A stretch of DNA of 64,000 bases, taken from contig JAQOTA010000060.1 of assembly GCA_029532415.1 (NCBI GenBank), forward strand, positions 4,464,001-4,528,000. The letters are read 5' to 3'. Origin of the DNA: Marasmius tenuissimus (Eukaryota > Basidiomycota > Agaricomycetes > Agaricales > Marasmiaceae). The number at the start of each line of letters is the position of its first letter. Position 1 is the stretch's first letter. The notes beneath the pieces are model-generated. The model was not told where the DNA came from, did not search any database, and saw only the letters and a list, made by a program, of their open reading frames with translations. The position numbers and the translations under genes are program-made. Positions 55,994 through 64,000 of this stretch are shown here, one piece after another.

Positions 55994-58900
55994 TATTGGT
56001 AAGTGTTGGGTAAGTGAACACACTGGTCTAAAAACACCGAATTCACGCCCGGACTCATGCAAAACTATTCTAGTGAACATGCAATGAGCCAGGCGTCAGG
56101 AGCTCGAATGTTCATGTCCTCATAGAGTGGTCATATAAGTGTCATACCAGCACTCACCAATCCCAATCTTAGCTTCGGGAATCAAACGGCCTTACGGCCA
56201 GCCCGATCTTCTCTGCCTCAGCAGCTCAACGAGCCAATCTTTGTCGTGAATTATATGACAATGGACCAACAGATTCTATTGAGTTCTATGTTTGTTGGAT
56301 CCTTGAGGCGAGTCGAGGGGACTGAACTGGCCGGATGATGAATGGGGACATTCAGATTTTGGCGACGAGTGTATTGCGAAACAGAACGGGAGACAATGGT
56401 GGTTGAAGCACAAGTACCACTGTAGTGCCACTGTGATGAGGTGAATAACCTTCCATCCAAAGCCTCACAAAGGATTTCATCACAGACCTCATCAAATAGG
56501 TCAGTACTTACGCGTACGACTAACTTTCAAGAGACATCTACAACATCAAATGAACACTTCAGGCCGACTGTACTCTTCATGGCAGAGAAGAACCCCAAAA
56601 GAACGGCACAGCTCTATATGTGGCGGTGTTGAAGCTCCGCCACTACTATAGGCCTTCACCTAGTTGGCCGCCCCTGGGAAGTTGGCCACTTGGGCTCCAC
56701 ACAGCTGTCACCATGTTATAGCAACTCAAAGCCAGTCACATAGTGTACATTCAATCTATACCAACCTGTAGAAACCGCTCGAGTGTGATTCAGCAAGTTT
56801 GGACGAGGGTGTGGCCAGAAAAATCCAGGGAAATTACGTGATTTCTTAGCCGTTGTGGTAGTTTACTGAGGGAATTACTGCGCACTTTGTCTGTATATCT
56901 ATCTCTAGAAGCTCAACATGAATAAATGTGCCTTCCAGCAAGACATATGAGCAGGTTACTCGTCACCATGGCCTGTTTTCCTCCATATATATGATAAAAT
57001 TTCTGACAACATTGGTTTTGTTCCCACGCTGTCTGCCACATTCACGATGGCCTATCTGGCTTATCACCCAGTCCCGTGGGCATCCACACTACACAAATAC
57101 CTATTTTAGCTGTTTATCTAGCTTTATAGGACCATATTGATTGCCCTGCAAAGCTCTAGTGTCTGTCACAAAGTGCTGAGCATCTATCAGAGACAGCGAA
57201 GGCAGAGAGCGGTGATAGCAAGCTTGGAGAGGAGCAGCAGGCTTGACTCAGACAGAGATAAGGCAGAAACTGGTCCCAACAACAACATCAGTAAGATTAC
57301 ATCATAGACATTTTTCAACCTTTTTGAGCCTTTTTCAGCATTTTTGGCCAAAAAGTCAAAGGTGGCGTACTAGGCCTGGTTTGGGCAAAGGTTGATCATT
57401 TTTTTTGGTACAGAAATAGCCTAAAAAAGGTTATCCACGTTGGCAAGGCCGGAAAAGGTTGGAGGTGACGTACTAGGTTCCCTTTGAAAAAGGCCTTGGT
57501 TACCGTAGTTATCCAGCCCGTCCCAGCCTCCACATCCTCTGTCGTCTGAGCTGCTCACTAATGTTGGAGAAGGAGCTCGGAAAGGCTCGAGAGGCAATTT
57601 CTGAGTGAGAATAAGGTAAAGAAATCAATAACATGCTACTGAATACAATGCACAATGAAGTACACTCGGGGTTTGAGATGTATCAAAGTAAGACCTGAAG
57701 AATACAGAGATCTGGTGTAAATAAGCCTCCAGTAGCCATGAGCAGGGAGGGAAATAGCTGTGAAAGGTGCATGGAGATTATTTGGCTCGCCTGGTTTGGG
57801 AGAGATGAACAGAATCTTGCCAACCTTTAGACCTTTCAACCTGCAACCTGCAAAAAGGTCGAATAGGCCGGAAATGCCGAAAAATGCCGAAAGGCAATTT
57901 GTCATCTTACTGATGAAGTGAGATCTATTGTACAGGAGGAAAGCAAAGGAGACTGTACTACTCACCTGGTTCCAATGACAAGAGGTCAAGATGAGGGACC
58001 AGGTGAAGACTAGCTAGCTTATATACCTATCCTACAGTCAGAGCTGGAGTCGGAGTGGCTACCTATGAGTCGTGTATGAGTAAATATGAGTCAGGGATGA
58101 ATGAAAAATGAGTCGGTATGAGATAATGAGATGGCTGTGCAATGTGGGTTAAAGCTGCGCAATGGTGGGTTAAGAAAGGGAATTGTGAGAAAGAAAGATG
58201 TATAGTAAGTGACCATGAGAAAAGAACATGTGATATCATGTGAGTCCATGGTGCAGGGAAAAGTGGTGTCTTCATGACAGTGTCAATAATGTGTGGTATT
58301 AGCCTGGGGCGGGCTCCCCACACAGGATGCCAGCGCACCACCGGTATTTGATATTGGTAGGTACTTATAACATGGTTTTAATGCTCTTGAACCTTAAATT
58401 GCACCTAAATACATTGTTTTTGACCTATATTAGGGGTTGTAGTGACCATCATCCGTGAATACTCACAACCGGCCAACTACCCCATTTTGCCGAAATTTGG
58501 ACTTGCGTCAGCAAAAGCAAGCATTTCTTGACCGGCACAACACCCAAGCTCATGAAACTCATACGGTATGCACTTCAGATGTCTAAAAGTACAATCAAAT
58601 CATTTGCTGCCCAAGTGTAACTGAGTTTACCAAGATAACGGCGTCGAACCGCTTACCTGGCCAACTTCCCGAAAATTATTAGTATCTCAAATGCACCAAT
58701 TCATTATGTTGCAACCCGTGTCCGTCCTATTGATATCTAGAGGTTCCCGAGACTGATACGTCCGTCATTTGAGTGCGAGACCGGCTACGTGGACGTACTG
58801 GAAAAGTGAGCAGCTAGGGAGAACCATCGTTCCTTTGTAATCTACCGGTACAGTGTGTGCTGACGGCGAGCTTGTTTCTGGGATGGGTACTTTGTGAATA

Positions 58901-60400
58901 CACACTGTGCCTGGCTAAGTATGGAACCAATAAATACATCCCGGTCGTTCATAGTAGGACCATACTGTGTATTGATCTATCGGTACTGCGTCATGAGGCT
59001 TTTATGATCACACATCTCGACGTCATATCCTGTATCATAAATGTCCCCTCCATCACGTCCCATCTCGCTTGTGCCTGTGGTCACGACCTTCCCTGATCCC
59101 CATGCCGCCATGTCTTGCATAGAGATGGACATCATACTTGCAGCTCATACGACAACCTCAATTTCGCCACCTGCGCTACCGTCTTCGCTGTGACCGGAGC
59201 TCGGCAGAATCTCAAGTGGCCAGGTTGCATTTGCCAGAGTCTTAGGAGTCCATGGCAGAGCACTTTCGATGCCAGAGACAGTATGAGACGTACTTACCAG
59301 CGAAGGTACCGTGGTAATTTGTGGTTCCCACAGTTCATCCACAAAAGGAACGTACAAATCTAGGGATTTCTGGTGGGGCACTGAGATCCTAGGCAGAATA
59401 AGTAATGTACCTCACTTGGCAGACTTAGTAAGACATGGTGTACCCGGAAATCATATTGGGAAGGCATGAAAGGTTGACCTTTGACCTGAAGGCTGGTGCT
59501 TTGAGATCAGATTCAGTCGCAGGATTTTGGCAAGTGCTTGAGCATGATCCAGGTGTGAGAAATTGAACAAAGAAGTACTCAGGGTGAGGTGTTGTATTGA
59601 GCTCGGTGGACAACAGCACTTCAACCATCCCCCGAGGTCAATTCCTGTTAGTGTGGTGGTCAAGTTGTGTCAGTACGGAGCTGGATTATCCAGGGACAAG
59701 GGTGTAAATATCAAACTGTTAGTGCAGAATCGCAATGGTTGAGTAGTGCAAATGTTTTTTGACTGACTAAATATCATAATGATGGCCTTTCCCCTTTTGC
59801 CTCATCTCTCTTATCTTTGTTGGCAATATTGTGGGTGTTGCCTTGCTCGCGGTGGTTTAGGGCATGGTCCCGCTACTGTTGTTGTTATATGTGTGATTCT
59901 GGCAGTGCTACAAAAACTCGCTGTTCTTAGACTCGGGGAAGTATGTCATTGTTATGAACCTCCAGCAGATCATGCCATCTGGACGGTTTCCCGACGGCCT
60001 TACTGACATTGAGATGTTTGAGATCTGAGGTGGATTCAAGTCCTTCTCCTGGCAGAGACTCATTATTGTGATATCACCTGCAGGACAGTCGTGAAATCAC
60101 TAATATGGGGGGAGTCTGACTGCAATAATACTCATAAATTTCTCGGCTAAGTCTCGTATTACCTGTGGACCGCTGCGAGCCGTGGTCCCACTGACGTTCC
60201 CGCGACTCAGCGTGAATATTAAGCCATTGGCGTGAGTAGAGGGGAACAAACGAATGGGCGATAAAAATCGGAATCAAACAAACACTAGAGAATAGGGTAG
60301 ATCTCCGACGATGTAGCCTTAGCTAACTGAATGAATGTGTGAAATGGCAAGAGTGATGAAAGGAAGGATATATAAGTATGCATATAACTGCACCAAGCAA
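55994..60400. other. Long stretch without a supported gene
   Basis: Short frames only, such as 58063-58341 minus, 59115-59363 plus and 59451-59663 minus, with no recognised motif. Inverted words hint at decayed DNA transposons: GGGAAGTTGGCCA near 56690 and, inverted, near 58658; GCCTTT..GCATTTTT.GGC near 57326 and, inverted, near 57872-57897. A lone MITE-like end AATAGGTCAGTA lies at about 56498. Confidence 0.4.
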
Positions 60401-62001
60401 TCAATCCCTCCGAGACTCGTTGGTCTTCTCTCCGGTATTTGCTGACTTCGTATGAGGGCCGAGGACTTCGTTTGGACGATGAGAACGAACATTCACATTG
60501 GCTCGCAATACATCTGGACCTGAATTAGTGTGCTGAGATGCTTGCTCGGCGAACTGGATCGACATCATCTGCTGCACACTCTCAACAGATCTCCCATGTG
60601 CGACTCGAACGAGGATTAAAGTAGGTGCCAGGCCCTGAAAGATCATACAAGGGGTCAGACACCTCGACATATGGAAATAGTTCAAGGTATGTACCGCCAT
60701 TAGATATGCGATGAGGTTGAGATCAATGGGAATGATGGCGTGCGCGTCCGGGTCCAATATAACAGGTATCAATGTTGCAGCTATTAGAGTAGTCGGGAAC
60801 AACAACCCTGACTCGAGTCTAAAAGGTCATCGAGGAGTCGGAAAAGACATCAGTCTGAGCCTGATAAGGGGACGTACATGATAGTGACAACTGCTTGGTA
60901 CCTTGCCTGGACTGGTGTTCCCATCTGTCTTCGGGCGTCTCGACTGATCCACCAAATTCTCCCCGCTAAGTACGAAATTTCAGCTGAGACATTCACAACA
61001 AGAGGTTGAACTAGGTACTCACCGGCCAACAGTGATAAAAGCCCATTAAATATTGCAAGTGCGATCTGGTTTCCGTGATCAAGTTTCACAGCGATAGAAT
61101 ACATGTGTTGGAACTTGTATGAGTTGCTCTGCCCAATGGGGCCCATGAATGCAGTCGCAAAGGACAGTCCTAGTTTGACCAGTTAAAAATCAGCGCCAGG
61201 ATGCTTGTTCACTATAAGGACTCAATTCTGTCCAATAACACGTACCATTAAGTATTACTCCCATCACACCCAATGTGTAAAGTACAATCCTGCTAGATCC
61301 CCACAGGATATAACACCGATGAACCTAGAAGGACAAGTAGGAATCTAACAGATCACAAGCTAGGATAGTGCTCACAAGCATAATGTCAGCTAGAGCACTT
61401 TAAAATCAATGAGCAGCGGAAGGGTCATTCTGGAACGAGGTCGCACTTTATGAACGTGCCAGCGAAGGAGGCTAGAGCTCTAGTTGTAATAGAAGCTTCG
61501 TCAGAGAGGGTAAGAGCCCCAAATTGGTTATTACGTACATCCCAGTAGTTTTTGGGTCATCCCGGGTAGCATACTTCACGAAAATCTCAACATCTCTGGT
61601 CTTTGCTACATGAAAGTAGGTAACAGCCTGCTGCGTGTTCAAGAATGTCTGTGATGCAACGAAGAGAGTGGCAAAGGCAAACGATAGCGTGGTGCATACA
61701 AGATAGAGCCTCAACCCAGACTTGTGCCGGCGATAAGAAATGTGCATACAGAGACCAAAGATTATCATGTACATCCCTGTGGGAGTGGGTGTCAGTGCTT
61801 ACAAGGAGTAGTCACAAATGGGATGCTCACCATAGATGAGAAACATGGACTGAAATAATGGGTTTGTATGATTTCCCTTTACAGCACTGAGTAAAGCGTA
61901 CTGACCGAGAGATTGGCGATCGGCGCCACAATGACATTGTGGACTGTAAGGTAGGATTTGACAATCTCTTCTGGAGTATCTCGGGAGGATACTGAATGCA
62001 T
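60401..62001 (-). CDS. Seven-transmembrane-type membrane protein, paralogue D
   Basis: Start MHSVSSRDTPEEIVKSYLTV at 62001 (an upstream in-frame ATG at 62091 is possible); stop at 60401. Open exons include YMIIFGLCMHISYRRHKSG then LRLYLVCTTLSFAFATLFVA, FVKYATRDDPKTTGMYV, ITTRALASFAGTFI, ALADIML, VHRCYILWGSSRIVLYTLGV, VKLDHGNQIALAIFNGLLSL, RIWWISRDARRQMG, ILDPDAHAIIPIDLNLIAY, and GLAPTLILVRVAHGRS with SVQQMM, followed by a polar tail. All splice sites I checked are GT/AG and phase-compatible. The conserved HRCYILWGS and RIWWISR motifs place it with A, B and C. Function unknown. Confidence 0.78.
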
Positions 62002-64000
62002 GAGGGGTCTTAGAATTGATGAGGAATCCGGCGAAGAGCTTTTATTCTGCATAAATACATGCTTACTCAGCAAGGTCAAACCACCGCGCATGAGGTTGAT
62101 GTGAACCGATCAGCCACGCTGGTCGCGATCGTTTACTATTGCGCCACATCATGATAAAAGGATGGGTTTAAATATTCTAAGGTTGCTATTCGGATTTAGG
62201 GAGCAGTAGGTTTACTATCGCCTGTGACCACCTCGATTCTTGCATCATCACGAGGTACAATCATGATCCAAGCTCTGGTCTCTACATTATTCCTTCTCCC
62301 ATGTCGTGAGGAGCGAGAATTTCTGTATAAATCTCAGGGCTCCCACCGTGGGATGCTTCCGACTAAAATGCTCTCAATTCTGTTTGATTATCAGCATCTG
62401 ATGTCTAATACTCAGACTATCGCAAACATGGTTTGGGTGATAGACCCTATTTTGAAAGTACGACGGGAACAGAGGGAGATAGGATACGCTCGTGCCGTGC
62501 ACTGGCGTTCTTTGTGTTGCTTGGAAGGCGGCAACAGCTGGTCTCAGATCAGTCAGACGCTAAAGCAAGTCTATGTACGGGTAACAGTTAGTTCATGCAA
62601 AGAGGGATACCCACATTCGGTGAAGTACTGGTGTTACTTCTACCTTAGAATGTTGATATGTCAGAAACAGAGTTGCTTTCAGAGTAAGATGAGCCACCGA
62701 ACGCACGTGAGTTTCGCCGGATACTGTCTACTAGTATGAGTAGCTGCGATTGATCATGCGAACATGCCTCAGACTGTGACGTAGGCGAATCTCTAGTCAA
62801 CCGGACGTTCCAATCCTTGCCTTTGATAATGATACCCTCAAGCGCCCTCCGCAAACGAAATTCTAGGGAGATACCGGGACTCAGAATAACAGATCATGGT
62901 CCGGCGAGAGTACGCTCATTCTCACCACCGCGGTGGAAGCGAAATTTGGCAGGTTCATGTTGATAGAAGGGTCATACTCTTATCTCGCCCAACAAACCCC
63001 CCAGTAATTCCGATCCTTCGATCTCCTAATCGCGATGAATCCTTCTGCGTATGTAGTTTCGAGTAACGCTTGCATATACGATGGTCAATCACCAGATCTG
63101 ATTCCTCGCGAAGGCCTTGCTGAATCGTGCTGGGTCTCCCTTGGTCTCTCTATATCTATAGTGCGAATTCCAATACGGGCCTAGTGAGGTTCTGTCTGAG
63201 AAGATAGTGGCGACGAACTGGTTACCCTCAGGTACCAAGTACATGACCATTGAATGTTACTCACGGCTCCTTTCCTTCTTACTACTATTGTGCGATTTTT
63301 ATAGTGCTCGATTCTCGCAATCTTTTTATTTCTTTTGAATTGCTTTCCGAAACATTGACTCGGATCTCGTTGGGCGGAAAGCCGACCGGTCCTGATTGAC
63401 CTGGCCAACACCTGTCGTTCAAGGGCACTTTTGGCAAGGACTACTGGTGCAAGCAGGAGTCGAGACCATTGCCGACAGTGGCCATAGGTTGCCTGTACAG
63501 ACTGCTGCTCTCCCATTGGTGCTTCAGAGCCCTTAGACACATGATGTGATTACTTGGAGAACCACGTCAATTGCTCAAAGAGAGTCGTCTCTGAACATCA
63601 GGATCTCATGCGAAGCTGGCTGTCGGCGCGGCCCGTTGGCGTGTGATACTCAATAGGATCGTGGATTGATCGCCGACAAGTCCCCTTCTGTCTGGAAAGC
63701 TGTAAACTAGAACTGTCGCGGACATCACAAGCAGCCAACTACGGCTAGGTAGGTCAAACACCCCGCCTCTCACGAGCTACCTTGCTGAAACAATATCAAA
63801 ACAATATCAGCCAACTTGACAGGGCTTCTTTGATGGAAAAGATATATCCGGGGACCGTGTTGAGTTACATTCTTGAGAAAGAGCTTCGTCTTGTGAAGAT
63901 CAAATTTAGGATGAATCAAAATCTCATGCTCGGCGTCTTGTTTAAACGCCAAGGTGATGTGATGCCACATACCTACTGAACAGGGCAGACGGAGCATGCA
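62002..64000. other. Upstream of paralogue D; third partial block copy at the end
   Basis: A plus-strand frame at 62224-62739 and a minus-strand frame at 63181-63540 show no recognised domain. From about 63725 onward (CTCTCACGAGCTACCTTGCTGAA and the following ~100 bp) the sequence resembles the start of blocks A (14150) and B (32270), so another copy of the duplicated block probably continues past the window. Confidence 0.5.

Noticed and set aside
56490..56510. AATAGGTCAGTA resembling the end of the CTGACC MITEs
   Set aside because: No partner terminus or TA-flanked counterpart was found within several hundred bases; it may be a lone remnant or chance.
1..64000. tRNA, rRNA, CRISPR arrays, bacterial-type operons
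   Set aside because: None was seen by eye; intron-bearing genes and LTR elements indicate a fungal nuclear genome.

Overview
The window looks like repeat-rich, accessory DNA from a filamentous basidiomycete, most likely an agaricomycete. The reasons are many introns of about 50-60 nt, a fungal family of multi-pass membrane proteins, basidiomycete-type Copia, Gypsy, MULE and DDE_3 transposons, and strong CpG-to-TpG/CpA decay of old copies. I recognised no housekeeping gene. The only gene family that keeps intact reading frames and is not mobile is a set of four paralogous seven-transmembrane-type genes, all on the minus strand (12427-13930, 30046-31602, 44070-45692, 60401-62001).

Layout. 1-1228: 5' end of a minus-strand Gypsy element (LTR, self-priming-type primer site, frameshifted gag). 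It is inserted in the leader of a decayed Copia element (1229-6886). 6544-6855 is a probable foreign solo LTR. 6887-7231 is a Copia LTR, followed by a chimera (7232-11218) that starts as a Copia element (gag) and switches in frame to a Gypsy pol with a Gypsy 3' LTR. 11458-11830: fragment of an iron/2-oxoglutarate oxygenase-like gene. 12.4-20.5 kb: membrane-protein gene A plus a long block repeated at 30.0-43.6 kb, with two MITEs. 20.5-24.3 kb: repeats and a gag relic. 24.3-32.2 kb: a CpG-depleted zone holding a zinc-finger-like relic, an integrase-like pseudogene split by a Gypsy solo LTR, and membrane-protein gene B. 32.2-43.6 kb: second copy of the block, carrying a full-length, apparently intact Copia element (35561-41933). 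44.0-45.7 kb: gene C. 45767-49385: complete MULE transposon. 51222-55993: a DNA transposon with ~175-bp inverted ends and two convergent genes (a DDE_3 transposase and an unknown accessory protein), each now broken by a smaller insertion. 60.4-62.0 kb: gene D.

How it fits together. The membrane-protein genes appear to have spread by segmental duplication, while successive transposons landed between and inside the copies. The duplicated blocks provide empty sites that date and delimit insertions: a MITE present only in block A and a Copia element present only in block B. Mechanistic details can be read from the elements themselves. The Gypsy family carries an 11-nt match between the presumed RNA 5' end and the primer site, as in Tf1-type self-priming. 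The Copia family has a primer site complementary to the initiator-tRNA anticodon arm, and this site lies inside a predicted leader intron whose donor is in the LTR.

All calls come from reading the sequence; no database search was run. Names rest on recalled family signatures.
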